NCBI GenBank assembly: GCA_902805475.1
Contig: CADCSX010000003.1
Location: 3,472,001 to 3,536,000, forward strand
Direction: 5' to 3'
DNA length: 64,000 bases
DNA from: Entonaema liquescens
Lineage: Eukaryota > Ascomycota > Sordariomycetes > Xylariales > Xylariaceae
The translations under genes and the position numbers were made by a program. The notes under the pieces were generated by a model. It made no database searches. It was not told the DNA's origin and was given only the letters and a program-made list of their open reading frames with translations. Below are positions 1 to 12,813 of this stretch, in pieces; position 1 is the first letter of the stretch; every line of letters begins with the position of its first letter.

Positions 1-3000
1 AAATATTATTATATACGATGTTAAAATTAATTTTAATAATATTAAATTGAAAAATAAAACTTATATAATTAAAGTTATTTATTATTAAATATTAATTAAA
101 ACACATTAATTAATTAATAAAATCGAAAAATATTATAATTTTATTCGTTAAACGTATAAAATTATAATAATTAAATTTTAAAATTTTATTTTAAACACAT
201 TATAATTTTAAATAATTATCAAAGTAATAAACAATATTATTAACTTAAATAACTTTATATTAATTTTCTTAATTTTTAACATTTATTCAAAAATTAATAT
301 AAATTTACCACTTATTTTTTCACAAACGTAAAAAACGCAAATAATTTAAAAAATAATAATAAAAATTAAAAAAATTAAATTATAATATTTAATTCGCAAC
401 GCTTTAAATATTTATAATAATCCCAATATTAAAAAAATTCTTTTAATATTTTTTTTTATTAATAATAAAATATTTATTTATTAAAAAAAAAACGAATAAA
501 AAAAACTATATAAAGTTATTTTAATTATTAATAAAAACATTATTATTACTTTAAACGTATTTAATAATATATTTATATTTTAAAATTTTTATATTAAATT
601 TTATACTTAATTTAAAAAAAATCAATATTAATTAAAAAACTTAAAATTAAATTACTTAAACTTACTTTTAATTTTAATAATTATTAAATTATTTTTAAAA
701 AAAACTTTATATTTATTAATAACTTTTTTTACATTGTTACGTTATTTATTATTATTAAAAAACAAAATAACTTTATTTTAATAATATAATTTTAAAAAAA
801 CGGGAAAATAATTACATTAAAAAAACCATATAAAATTTCGAATATAAAAAAATTAAACACTTTATTCGAAAAAGATATTTTAAAACCAATAATATATAAC
901 TTAAAAATATATAAAAGTATAACAATTTTTAAATTATAAATAATTCGTAAAATTAAAAGTAAAAATACTTTTACTTTTTATAAAAAGTTATAATTAATAG
1001 TTTAAAATTATAATAATTTCAATAAAAAATTAATTATAATTTACGTATCCATTATTTAAAAAATTAATTAATAATTTATTTTAACTTTAACTTTTATATT
1101 TTGTTAAAAAAAAATAAAAATTATAATAAAAAATATCATTATAATTTATATTTAATTTAAAACATTTATATTAAAAATAATTTATATATAAATATTAATT
1201 AAATTAAAACATAAATATTTTAAAAAAATATTATTATATATTAATAAACCATTATATAATTTTATCAAATTTAATATATATTAATTTAAAATTTATTTAA
1301 AATATAATTAAAAAAAATTATATATAAAACTATTAATATTTAACTTTTATTTAATAATAACAATTATAAATTTATTCAAAATTATTAATTTTTAAATAAA
1401 TAACATTTTTAATATTAATATTATAAAATTTTTCGTTATAAAAAATAGGGTATTAATTAAAATAAAAATTAAAATATATTTTTAAAAAATATTAAATAAA
1501 AAAATTAAAAATTTTAATAGTTTATATATTATAATTTATAAAAAAAGTTATAAGATTTTTATTATATAAAAAAATTAAATTAAAAAACTTAAATTATTAA
1601 ATTTAAAATTTTTAAATATGATTAAATAATTTATAAAATAAAAAGTTTAAAAAGTATATATTTTATTAATTTATTAATTTAAAGTTACGTTCAATTATAT
1701 AATAATAATATAATATATAAAATTAAAATTAAAAAAAATTAAAATTTTTAACGTTAAAATTTAATAATAAATAAATAATTAAGAATAAAAATTTTATTAT
1801 ATTAATTTAGATTTTTAAAATTTATGTTTATATATTTTTATTAATAAATTATTTATAAATAATAAAGATTTAAATTTATAAATTAATTATATTATTGTTT
1901 TAAGTAATAAAAAACTTATTTTTTAAAATAATAAAATTTAAATTATAAGTAATATTATTTATTAATTATTTATTAAATGTAAATGGGTTATTTGTAATGT
2001 GTTTATTAATAAAATTTATAAAATAGTTTAAAAATTTAATATAAAATACGTGATTTATTATATAATTAATATTATTTTAAAACGTTTATTATTTTTTTGC
2101 GTTTTGTTAATTTTATGTATTAACTTTTTTTTTTTATATTAGTGTTTAATGTAAATAAGTAATACGAACGAAAAAAAGTTAATGATTGATTTAATGGTAT
2201 TAAAATAATTATATAAAAATTAAAAAATAAATAATATTTAATAAATATATAATATTTATAATTTTACGGATGTAATGATTAAAGCATTTTTTAATAAAAT
2301 AATAAAAATATTAATAGAAAATAATTAAATTAATTTATAATTAAAAAAATAAATAAAATGTAAAATAAATGTTAAATTTATAATTAATTAATTGCAAAAA
2401 AAAAAATAAAATAAATAATGGTTGAATGATAATTGTATATATTATTACGTAATATATATTTAATATAAAGAAATATTTATATATTTTAAATTATATAAAG
2501 AATACATTTTTCCTGTTTTTTAATAATAAATAGTTTTTTTTTTAAATATTATTAATATATTAATTTTAATTTATTTATTTATTTATTATTATTTTATTAT
2601 TATTCTTTTTACGTATGTATTTATTAATAATATAAAAAATTATTTTAATAAAAATTTAAATTTATTATTTGATAGTTTTTATATAATTAAAAAACGGGAT
2701 ATTTAAAAATTATTTAAAATATAATTTAATTGTTTAAAAAATAAATTTAAAAAACCGAAACGTTATAATTTTAATAAAGTAAATATTAATAATTTAATAA
2801 AAAATAATAACGTAAACGTTTTTAATAAATTAAAAAATGGTTTTAAACGATATTTTTAATATTTCTTTTTTTAATAATATAAAAAAGTAAAAAATAATTT
2901 AAAAAATTTAACTTATTTAATTAAATAAATAATATTAACGTCATTTAATAAATTTAAAATTTTATAAATAAAATTTTAAAAAAATAAAAAATTATTAATA

Positions 3001-3560
3001 ATTTTTTAAAAAAGTTACGGGTTTATAATAAAAATAATAAAACGAATAAAAAAAACGTTAACGTTAAAAATTAACGTTATATTAAAATAGTAAATTTTAT
3101 AAAATTAAAATAATTATTTTATTTATAATAATATTTAAAATAATAATATAAAAAATTGTAAAATAGTAAAAATAATAAAATTAAAAAAGATTAATTTTTA
3201 AATTATATCGATCGGAAAAAAAATAAAAAAAAAAACAATATTTTAATTAAATAATAATTTAATATTTACGAAATAAAAATAATAATTAATAATATTATTA
3301 TTTAATAAATTATTAATATAATTTATTAAAAAAAATAAATAAATAATTATTAAAATAATTTTTAAAATAATTTCTTTTAATATTTAAAGTTTAATAAAAT
3401 TATTTAAAATTATTAATAATATAATAAAAAAAAATAATTTTAAAATAAAAATAATAATTTTTATAATATTAATAATTTTAATTTATTAAATATAATAATT
3501 TTAAAAATAACAAAATAAATAAAACTACTAATTATTATAAAATAATTAAATTTAAAATCT
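1..3560. repeat. RIP-degraded AT-rich block
   Basis: The block is almost pure A/T, with many 60-base lines holding five or fewer G or C bases. There is no open reading frame of useful length and no recognisable gene. The few remaining C/G bases are often in CpG context. Composition returns to normal within about 50 bases near 3560-3600. This is what repeat-induced point mutation leaves of a duplicated sequence, usually a transposon, in Pezizomycotina. The original element cannot be named. The strand imbalance of the surviving C and G is described in the findings. An AT-rich centromeric or subtelomeric block is an alternative; no TTAGGG array is present. Confidence 0.85.
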
Positions 3561-4011
3561 TGAAATTATATAAATAAAGTATTTAAAAGAGAATCTAACT
3601 TTAGGAAAATATTAAATATATGTGGGTACAAGTCTAATGGGTCCGGTGGATCCTTCTATGACACGCTGGCCTCGGCTTTTCGAAACTGCAGCCACACCAA
3701 AGACAAAGATGCAAGAAGGTTTTCTGTGCCTACCCGCATTCTAAAATCCTGACTTCCATTCTCAATTTTTCTTCACTTCCAATGTGCTACCTGATCAACA
3801 ACCAGCCCAGCCTCTCGGCGGAAACCCCTGAAAACAAAACAGGGCGCCTTCCCTTAAACTCCGCATTGTAATATTTATTGTGTCATTTCCATTCTCAATA
3901 CAAGCTCCGACTGTGCGGGCGCGACGGGGCATGTCATCATCATCAAGCGATTTTCTACTCGAGAACAATCTTCGTCACCCAAGATATATCCCGGATATTT
4001 TAGATCGCAAA
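3561..4011. promoter_or_regulatory. Upstream region of GID8
   Basis: About 450 bases of normal-composition, non-coding DNA between the AT-rich block and the first gene. It must hold the GID8 promoter and 5' leader. I see no other gene and no clear named motif. Confidence 0.5.
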
Positions 4012-5210
4012 ATGGTACGCTAGCTTTATTATTCATGTCTATTTCCATAGACGCTAGATGCTAATATTTGCTTGAATAGACTTCGTCGGCATCGACAACA
4101 AAATCAATGAAGCCTCTCTTCACGCGGCAGGTCGAAGAGTTTAAAACGCCAAAGAGGTATGGTAACCCCCGTTATCCTTTATTCTTATATACCTCGAGCT
4201 CTATTATGATGTAACAAGTAACACAATGGGAATCTCTCTGAGAATATCATGCGGAGATTGTTTTTATTTTCTTCTTTTCTGATAATTGCTCGCTATATAC
4301 GCATTCTGTTGATGAACCTGGAAGACTGTCTTGCTAACGCAGTTTTAAGTGATATCAACGCCTTAATACTCGATTACTTGACCGTTGCCGGTTATCCTAA
4401 TGCCGCTGCAAAATTTTCAACCGAGGCGAACCTCTCGCCTCAACAACCCTCGTCCAGTATATTTGCAAGACAACAGATCCAGACATTTATACATAGAGGG
4501 GAGATAGAAAATGCTCTACATGCTCTAAATGAACATGATCCTTCGGTAAGAACCACTCTTCATTCTACTGCCCTTAAAGCATTTGATTCGCTATGATTAA
4601 AACACGAGTTTACATGCACCACTCATATGGCCTCCGGGTCACTGATGAGGAACAACCACTTTTTCTATGAGCATTCTACCACTCAATGAGATCTTGAATT
4701 CCGTTTCTTCCTGGCTGCATCAGCTAACCAATGAAAAAGATACTGGACGAAGATGAACCACTCCACTTCGCACTTCTTCGGCTTCAACTAGTGGAGTTAA
4801 TCCGAAAATCCCGCCCAGGCGGAGACATCGGCCCGGCCTTAGAATTTGCTCAAACTCAACTGGGGCCTAAGGCTCCGCGCACCCCCCAGTTTTTGGAGGA
4901 TCTAGAGAAGACTATGTCTCTTCTCGTGTTCGACCATGATCATCTGGATCCTACCTTGGCGGCTCTACTCCGGCCAGGCCTTCGACGAGAGGTTGCGGAC
5001 AAGGTCAACAAGGCAATCCTAGAACGTCAGAAGCAACGGCGAGAGGCAGCCATTCGCCATTTAGTTCAGATGAGAGCCTGGAGTGAAGAGCTTGTTCGTA
5101 AGGAAGGCAAGAAGGATCTGCCTCCACGAATCGACCTAGGTTTAAATAGCGACGAGTCCGATAGGTTTGGGGTGGAGAATGGCCACGAATCGATGATTAT
5201 AACGCAGTAA
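4012..5210 (+). CDS. GID8: GID complex subunit 8 (LisH-CTLH-CRA protein)
   Basis: Predicted scaffold subunit of the GID/CTLH E3 ubiquitin ligase, which degrades gluconeogenic enzymes such as fructose-1,6-bisphosphatase. My model has four exons: 4012-4014, 4080-4156, 4350-4545 and 4740-5210, giving 248 residues. The first exon is only the ATG. Introns have good donors (gtacgc, gtatgg, gtaaga), and the second and third have branch sites (gctaac). The product has a LisH-like segment (SDINALILDYLTVAGYPNAA), a CTLH region (IQTFIHRGEIENALHALNEH) and a C-terminal CRA region from about residue 92 (ILDEDEPLHFALLRLQLVEL). Length matches human TWA1 and fungal homologues. An ATG at 4249 inside intron 2 is not used in this model. 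The tiny first exon is the least certain part. Confidence 0.88.
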
Positions 5211-5630
5211 ATCACTAATTATGTCATATTTGTATCGTTGAAAATTTTCGGCCCGGCAATATCAACGAAAGCCGCCCAGGATGAGGCGTGCGAAATGAAG
5301 GCGCGTGGTATTAGGCGTTAAGCTTCCTTAGGCGTTATGGAATTAAGGAGAGGAACTGGAATTGGAGGCTCACTAGCTTCAAGTACATCAATTCTTGTTA
5401 GGCGTTTAAGGTTTACAGTCAATAATACTTGACTGAGGTTTATACCTAGGCACAAAGGGGTGTTATGATCACTCAAGGCATGATTCATACTGGAGTTAAG
5501 GGGAACACAACAACATCATGAGAATTAAGGTCGTGGTATGGCATTATAGCCACAAGTACACTAGATACCGTCGTCTAGCAATATATGTACAAAACCATAG
5601 TTATTTCCCCAAACTGATCTCTCTTGCTGT
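5211..5630. other. Intergenic, convergent 3' ends
   Basis: 420 bases between the stop codons of two convergent genes. It contains three loose copies of taggcgtt (about 5310-5410) but no gene. Confidence 0.5.
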
Positions 5631-6405
5631 CTATTTGGTACGAACGTGCTTTAGTTTCTTGGGCGAATACAAAAAGTTGTTCGCATAAGCCTTTGGTGTA
5701 AATGCTCGAACATTAGGCTCTTGTACGAAATATTCGTATCCTTGCTTCTCAGCAAACGCAATGGCGTCTTCCTTGCTCTTGAATTCGAGCTTGGTACCCT
5801 GCATGAAATCACCAGATGATTGCCAGCCCATCAGAGGGTTCTCCCATCGGTGTCCCTTAGCCAAGACGTCCCAGTCCATCCTCCAGTGGTGGCTGCCCCA
5901 GTTTCCGGATTGTGTGGCGGGTTTGGAGGGTTGGTAGATGCTATACGATATTAGACAAGTTCATAAGTATAGAATACGTAGTTAGTGTAATTTACCGGAC
6001 AGTTCTGGCTTGTAGCTCCACCGGTGCGCCGGACAGTACGGCAGCAGGGAGGAAGCCGTGGTCTTCGCTACCATCCATTACTCGCTTCGGCACGGGGGTA
6101 AATGTTCTATAAACGTCCCAATTAGCATTGGCCACGGCCTCGTGATCTTAATGATGATGTAATATTAATTGGTAACGGAGGACGTACGATGTAGCTCGGT
6201 CGATGTGAGCACCGTAGTCGGGAGCGTTATGCGGCTTCTCCTCGGGGATCGCAGCCTGTTCAGTCGACTCGGTAATCAGAGAAGTTCGCGAGTCGTCCGT
6301 CTTGAAGCGTCTCTGCGCCATGGCCAAGGCCTGCCGATTCGGAACTAATCTCGCGCTTCGGAGCATGGTGGTGGCAGCTACCGCTTGGGTTCTGAGAGAT
6401 GCCAT
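5631..6405 (-). CDS. NDUFS4: Complex I 18/21-kDa accessory subunit (NDUFS4 type)
   Basis: Nuclear-encoded subunit of mitochondrial NADH:ubiquinone oxidoreductase, on the matrix arm close to the N module. Three exons on the minus strand: 6405-6188, 6106-5996 and 5940-5631, giving 212 residues. The N-terminus is basic and rich in Arg, Ala and Ser (MASLRTQAVAATTMLRSARL), like a mitochondrial presequence. The conserved family core follows: PVELQARTVRIYQPSKPATQ, then GNWGSHHWRMDWD, and the C-terminal FKSKEDAIAFAEKQGYEYFV. Both introns keep frame exactly when removed; intron 1 has a tgctaat branch site. It is divergent to the ATP synthase subunit f gene and shares its 467-bp promoter. Confidence 0.93.
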
Positions 6406-6872
6406 GTTGTAATTTGTGTGTTGTTTTTAGGTGAGTCCGGCAGTTGCGAAGGCGACGTAGATTGACTACCGGACGATGGGGTGGGCTTTGTTGTGCCTAA
6501 TCGGATTGAATTATTTTGCCTTGAGGCGATTTCAGAGTTTCGAGGTTGAGATAATCAAGTTGCCAGGGATCTGATTGGTCAAAAGAATGTTCGGGTCGGG
6601 ACGGCCAAGTTTGAACCGCGCTAATGTATTTCTTATCCATACTTTCTCCGTGCACGGACCAAGTGAAATTGACCCAGGCGAGGTCTTTTCGTTTCGTCAA
6701 TTGAACGACTTTCACTTTTGAAGCTTTAATCCCTTTGTCGAATTACGCCTAGTATCGCATCGCATCACAGACTACCCAATTGCGTCAATCTTTGGCACAG
6801 TTGATTACTTTCTGTGATCTCTTCGGTTTATTTTCTGCCCTCTTTCCCTCGTCCGCGATTAATACCGCGATA
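6406..6872. promoter_or_regulatory. Divergent promoter with two CCAAT boxes
   Basis: Shared upstream region of a complex I subunit (minus) and ATP synthase subunit f (plus). It contains ATTGG at 6574-6578 (CCAAT on the minus strand) and CCAAT at 6776-6780 on the plus strand. In fungi the Hap2/3/5 (HapB/C/E) complex binds CCAAT and controls many respiratory genes. That it does so here is inference. A 72-codon minus-strand frame inside (6497-6715) shows no family features and is not called. Confidence 0.6.
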
Positions 6873-7552
6873 ATGAGCTTCGTCACTCGCCGGGCCCTCT
6901 CGACCCTCATCCCTCCTAAGGTTTGTCCGGTTCTATAAATGCTTGGACGCCTATACTAACTTAGACTCTCCAGGTCGCTTCGCCGAATGTACGTATTGAT
7001 CTCCATATGGCGCTGTTCCGTCCCCCGTTGTGTTGCGATCGTAAACTTCAGGATGATGCGGTTAAGTGGAGGGGCTTGGTTTCGGCATTATCGTGCTCTT
7101 CGGATGTTATGAGGAGGATACCGCAAGGTTCGCAAGTTCAAAAATCGCTGATGGATATTTTACTAGGCTATCGGCACTGCCCCTGATGCCCTCCGTATGA
7201 AGCGTGTTGTCAGCTTCTACGAGAAGCTCCCCCGAGGACCTGCTCCCGAGATCCAGCCCACCGGTATTCTCGGTCGATACCAGGCCAAGCACTTTGGCAA
7301 GAACCCTACAGCCAAGCGTACGTCTTATAGCCGTTTTGTTGTTGTTGCCCAGGTGTGAAGTGATGTTCATACTGACGGTTTCTCTCACAGCTATCATTCA
7401 TGCCATTGGTTTCCTTCTCCTTATCGGATACCCTATGACCTACTACTACCACCTACGTAAGTGTTCTTATATTATCGCTTCAAGATGTATGATGTGTGAT
7501 ATATGATATATACTAACTCATCATAGGTCACCACAAGAACAATGCTCATTAA
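6873..7552 (+). CDS. ATP17: ATP synthase subunit f, mitochondrial
   Basis: Small membrane subunit of the Fo part of mitochondrial ATP synthase. Five exons: 6873-6920, 6974-6988, 7167-7317, 7391-7456 and 7527-7552, giving 101 residues, the same length as yeast Atp17. Exon 2 is only 15 nt and encodes VASPN. The protein starts MSFVTRRALSTLIPP (presequence-like), has the family segment GRYQAKHFGKNPTAKPIIHA, and one membrane helix (IGFLLLIGYPMTYYYHL) before the basic tail RHHKNNAH. All four introns have standard donors and acceptors. It lies head-to-head with the complex I subunit gene, so two oxidative-phosphorylation genes may be co-expressed. Confidence 0.93.
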
Positions 7553-8842
7553 GCAGGTCTGGTATGTATCGAGGCACTGAGTGAAATGGGGGTAGAATCA
7601 AGCAACTTGTACATAAGATAAGATGGCGTCAAGTATGAATAGCCATTGTGTACCAGAAAGAAACCGGGCTTAGCCTCTAAAAGAATTCTACAATTTCCTA
7701 TTTTGCTCTTAGTGATTCCGTTTCCCTAATTTTGAGGGTATCCAAAATTCTACGACAACTATGTATGTAGGTATATTTTCATACATGATCTGTATTCTTG
7801 AGTCATTATTTAGATCACCTTTTTTTCAGCATTGCCCGTTATTCCGTTATAAACACATTGTTCTATATCTATATCGGAGTACCTCACGTTATCCAGTATC
7901 ATTGGTTTTCGAATCTCCTCGGCAACAGTCACACAGCTTTACCGGGAGTTTTATTTGTTTAAGTGACTTACTCTTACATCATTATAATTTTGGCTGTTAC
8001 TTCTATATTTGAATTTTTTATGTTTTCCAATTCTACATATACTCAGGTCGTTTTCCATTTGTCACTTATACGACTATCAAAGTCGCAAGTGTTAGGTGTG
8101 AAAAAGTGTTAGGCAACTGCGTAGTGTTACAAGTAATAAGTACATAATCGTAGGTACAGGTATTTGCTTCTTGCCTGTTGTGTGATGCTGTTCAGCCCAC
8201 TACCTACCTAGCCACATATCCCCACTTCCGTAGTTACACACCTCACCTGGCAGGCCCTGACAGGCCCTGACTTACGTACTGTACTTTCCTGCTTTCGTTT
8301 TCCCAGCCGCGTTCAAATGTTCTGGCAGTCTTCCAATTCCTCGTACCGTCTCCACTTCTTTTCTGCGCAAGCCCCAAAAGCTCGGGATCTTGTAAACTTT
8401 GACAACACGACGCTGAAAGGTCGTTAGCACATCTTGAACCTTCAACCTGCAACAACCCACTTGTACTCCAAGGTATTGCGAAATAATACCCTCTCACCCT
8501 CCCCGAATAGAGAGCGAGGCTTTGTACAAAACATAATTGTCGCGTTTCCTGCGAACGCGATATATTACACATCATCTCTTTTTTTTTTCTTACCACATAG
8601 CCGGTACCGAAGTGAGTAACTTGAACTTGACTTTTAAACTGACTCCGATTCCGATTTCTAAACACCCGCCATTTGCCATTTGCCATTTGCCATTTGCCAA
8701 GTACGAAGCCCTCGAACTGACCACCTTCAATCACCAGTCAGCCTCATTAATCCACCCCATCTATTCGGTCGAAAAGCGCAACGCAACTGTTACTCTTCGA
8801 TCGCGAAAGCAAATATTTACGTTCCACGACATTTCGAGTTGG
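7553..8842. other. Intergenic region with a 7-bp tandem repeat
   Basis: About 1.3 kb without a supportable gene. It holds the 3' end of ATP17 and the leader of the next gene. Near 8670-8698 there are four tandem copies of gccattt, followed by a pyrimidine-rich leader. Open frames on both strands have low-complexity, non-coding composition. Confidence 0.5.
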
Positions 8843-11800
8843 ATGATGGCGACTGAGCCAACCCTCAATAAGTCGGATGCATCTCTAACTGAACCCACTC
8901 TCGTAAGTATACAGCCGTGTCGCCCTCCCTCCTTAGTCCGATCCATACCCTTTTCTTCCCTCTCTTCCTCTTCCTACTACCCTCCCCTCCGTTTCCTGCT
9001 AGTATCATGCAATTGTTGGATAGCGCTGTTGTCGCAAATCACCTGCTCACGTGCATTCCACTACAGGCTCAGTCAGCTGTTGCAAGCAACGACACTCAGG
9101 ATGCCAGCCATTCGAGTGCTACACTAAACGGTGTTTCCTCCGATGTCGAGAATAAGCAGATCGCAGAAATCGTCGACGAATTAGTGAACTCAGCTGAAGT
9201 GAGTGTGAGTGGTGGTTCGGATACGGAAACATCAAAGGCACGCCTGGGTGACAAGAGCCATGCGCGTACATCTTCAACTCTCAAGAAGCCCCAGAGCTTC
9301 AAGTCGGTTTCGGTAAATCGTACTTTTCTGGCCTCCAAGACGACTGCGAATTCACCCTCCCGCCCCGATTCCGCAACCAACTCTGCTTCTTCTACGCCGC
9401 AGCCAACTCCTAATGCCTCTGCTTCACGTCTCAAGCTTGTTGCGAAATCCGGTAGCAGCCTAGGCGGTTCTACCAAGACGCTTAGTAGCAACGGTAAACC
9501 TGCCACAGCTCCTGATCCAAATACTGTCTGGAATCGAAATAAACGTAAGTCATAGGGAGATATTTTAGCTTGGCGTTTTTATCTCTTCCTGCTAACTTTC
9601 ACAGCGGCCGCTCAACCCGAGCAGAAGAAACTGTCTGATGAGGAGCTCATGCATAAATATGGCATCCATATGGCAGGTCGTTTAGGACCGGAGGATACCA
9701 AGGGTCAGTCGAACTGGGCGGATATCGATGATGATGAGGAATGGGAGCCGGAAACTATTACGTGGACCGACGGGACCAAGATCACGTTACCGCCAGCCGA
9801 TGAAATTGCCCCGAGCCCTGGAACCGTGCATGCTACCCTTAGCAAAGAATCAGCTCCCGCACCGCCGAAACCAAAATCTCCCGCGCCGATCCCAAGCGCA
9901 ACCGAGTCTCCCTCAGTTAGGCCTAGTGTTTTAGCTTCGGGCAAAGGCCTTGTGCTAAAAGGCGCTCCCGAGAAACCTACTCTCGTTGCAAAACCTCCCG
10001 CGCCACCAGCACCCGCTAAATCACCGTGGGCACGACTACCACCTATAGAAAAAGTACCTCCTGTGCAACTAGATATATCTAACCATGTATCAGCTTCGCG
10101 CCCTCCAGCACGTGATACCATTGCTCAAAGTGCGACTGTCACGCCGACTAAAGAAATCGCGGCGGACGACTTTAGTCGATCTGGTTTCCGGGAAGGTCAT
10201 GCAGGCAACCATAGTCAACTGTTCAACTCACACTCTGGTCGATATGAACCGGTAATGGATCGTAGAGGTTCTAGGAATGATATTCATGGACGTCAGCCCG
10301 CTGTCCTCCAACGACCTCAACACCACGACCAGCAAGGCCCTGCAGAGCCGTCGGCTGCTTTTCAGACGAGTAGAACTAGTGGTCATGAAGGTCCGTTTGG
10401 TCGTCGTCGAGGCTCTAGCAATGTCAGTGGTACTAGTGGTATAATGGCTCATAGACTTGGAAAGCCATACGATATTCCACCACCCCCCGAAGTGCTCCAG
10501 TCTCGAGCTGGCTCTGTTGTTGGGGCCGAGAGCCCCATTTCCACAACATTCTCCCCAGTTAATAGTCAGATTACGCCGCGCCTTCAACCGAGCCACCCTT
10601 ACCAACCTCGTGCTTCTCCTGGTCAGACATATACCACACCTCAATACAACCCGCCTAGTGCGGATGCACCACCCAATGAGGATGAATTCGCAGTCCAAAG
10701 AAGAGTTATGCGTGAGCGTCGTGAGCAAGCTATTAAACGTAGACTAGAACAAGAAGCCCGTGAAGAAGAGGCTCGCAAGGCCCGAATTGCCGAGAAGCTC
10801 AAGGCAATGGGTCCTCCGCCTGAACGCAAGAGTGCTAAGAAAGAAGGGAACCACGAATCCTCTACCACAGAGAAGTCTGGAGTGCCTTCTGAAGCCGCAA
10901 CTGAGTCTACCGCCCCGGAAACTAGGATCAAGCCTAATGCTGACCGCCAAGTTAACGGTGATGCCAAACAGCCTGCTACTCAAGCCGGGAAACCTTCAAT
11001 TCCAACTGCTAATGCGTCCAAAACTCAGCCGACAGGAACATGGCCCGAAGCTCCACAACATCCGGAGCGTTTTACCTCATCGTGGGTTGGTAGCTCTCAA
11101 AATACTTCCCGAAATGTTTGGGGTGCTCCTGGAAATGACCGGACTCTTGGAAACGGCACTTTTAATCCTGACTTAGGAACCTTGCCCGACTCCCACCCGG
11201 CACCAATCTCCGAACGCATTCATCGTCCGGCACCAATTGGTCCTCCCCGCTCTGGTCCTCAGCAACCCGCACGTCCTGAAGCAATTTCAGGTAGCCGAAT
11301 AGCTCCTATTGGCCCACCCCGGGGTCGTCCCGAGCAGGAACTCTCAAGTTCGTGGAAAAGTTTCTCCGATAATGTTCAAGAAGATGACCGTAGGCGAGCA
11401 GCGGAGATGCAAGACTTCATCAATACCCACGAAAAGAACCCGAGTATTCCGATTAAAGACACCTGGCGTCCTCGGGGCAATGTACAGGAGAATAAGCGAG
11501 TCCCAGGTGGGCCATATGCCAACCACAATGAATCTCAGTCGAACGGTACGTTCAACAATTCAAGATATGTTGGAAGGGATGAACGGCATCGCCCCGACTT
11601 TTCTGCGGATGATTTCGCTAAACGCAAAGGTCTTATGCCTTCAGACTTCGCTGCTCGAGATGCGGCCAGAGAAGCTGCTGCAAAAGTAAACGGTATTCGT
11701 CCCGATTTTGGTAGGCAGCCCCCCGTCGGCCACACCGGACGAAACGTACCCGGATCACAGACCCAGCACAGAAGCAGCTCTCGATTCTTCCCCTCCGCGC

Positions 11801-12813
11801 GAGACGTGCCCACGTCAGGTAGCAGTGCTCAGGAGGAGGCACGTACTAAGTCGCCCACTCCGCCTCCCCCAACCGCAGACGGTCATCCGGTATTCGATGG
11901 CGATGTCACCCGTCCGCACGTGGCCCTACCGCCAGCTCGTCCGATAGTTAAGCTGCCACCTCCGACTAACTCTGCAAATCCTAGTCCTCTTGTTCCATCT
12001 GCTAAGCCTGCGCCGATTTCATTCGCCGCTGCTGCCGCTGCACCTGTCCGGGGGAATGCCCAAGCAGCGGTTCCCCGACCCTCTAGCAGAGGTAAGGGAT
12101 ATGCGGGAATCCCTCAAAAACCACACGAGATAGCGTCTCAGGAGAATTGGCAAGACAAGATTAACAATCTAATGGGAAAGAAGCCGGTCCATCAAGCGAA
12201 ATCTATGGCTGTAGATTCTTCAAGCAGAATTGCGCTGGAGCATACCCATTCGTACGACCCAGCGACTGTTGCGTTACCTGGCCTTTCACACTCTGTGAGC
12301 TCTATAGCTTCTGATGATAGCGACTACACTAGCAAAGAGATGGCTGAAGAATGCTTTGGTGAGCAGGAGATGGGTTCGCTGCCCGCCGTCCGACTCCCTA
12401 GTGAGGCGCCGGATGCACTATGGCAAGCTGTTGAACCGAACTACGATCCTACGCCGGCCAAGTTGCGAGTTGATCCAACAGGCTCCGAGTCTTTGAGATT
12501 CCTACCCGAGATTTCAAACGGCAAAAGCGTGATTAGAATTTCCGCTCCCTTTATGCCGGAAGCAAAGACCGTTCTAGCGCCTTTTACTAACAGTAGGTCC
12601 ACCAGCAACCCACGTCGATCCGGGCCTCGAGGGACCCCTCGTCGCTTATCAGGTCGCGGTGGACAGCGCGGAGGAAGGGAACATCCCGACCACGCTGGGG
12701 ATCATGCCTCGTCACATTCGCCTGGTCGTCCATCGACGAGAAGCGGACGTGGAAGTTATAGACCCCGAACCGAGAACTGGAACAGACGCACTCCGACTAC
12801 CCCGGCGGCATAG
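8843..12813 (+). CDS. Very long disordered protein of unknown function
   Basis: Three exons (8843-8902, 9067-9544, 9605-12813) give 1,248 residues. The introns have gtaagt donors and cag acceptors and join in frame. I do not recognise a named family. The protein is almost entirely low-complexity Ser/Pro/Thr/Ala sequence. The conserved-looking block is near residue 217: WADIDDDEEWEPETITW followed by TDGTKITLP. A strongly charged, helix-forming Arg/Glu/Lys stretch lies near residues 540-580 (RRVMRERREQAIKRR...), and repeated IGPPR motifs follow later. The C-terminus is Arg/Gly-rich (SGRGGQRGGREH), which often binds RNA. A role in RNA metabolism or translation is a guess from composition. Two ATGs are adjacent at 8843 and 8846; either could be the start. 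Confidence 0.85.

Noticed and set aside
1..3560. Mitochondrial DNA or telomere as explanation of the AT-rich block
   Set aside because: No mitochondrial gene or tRNA and no telomere repeat is visible, and it is continuous with nuclear genes carrying spliceosomal introns.
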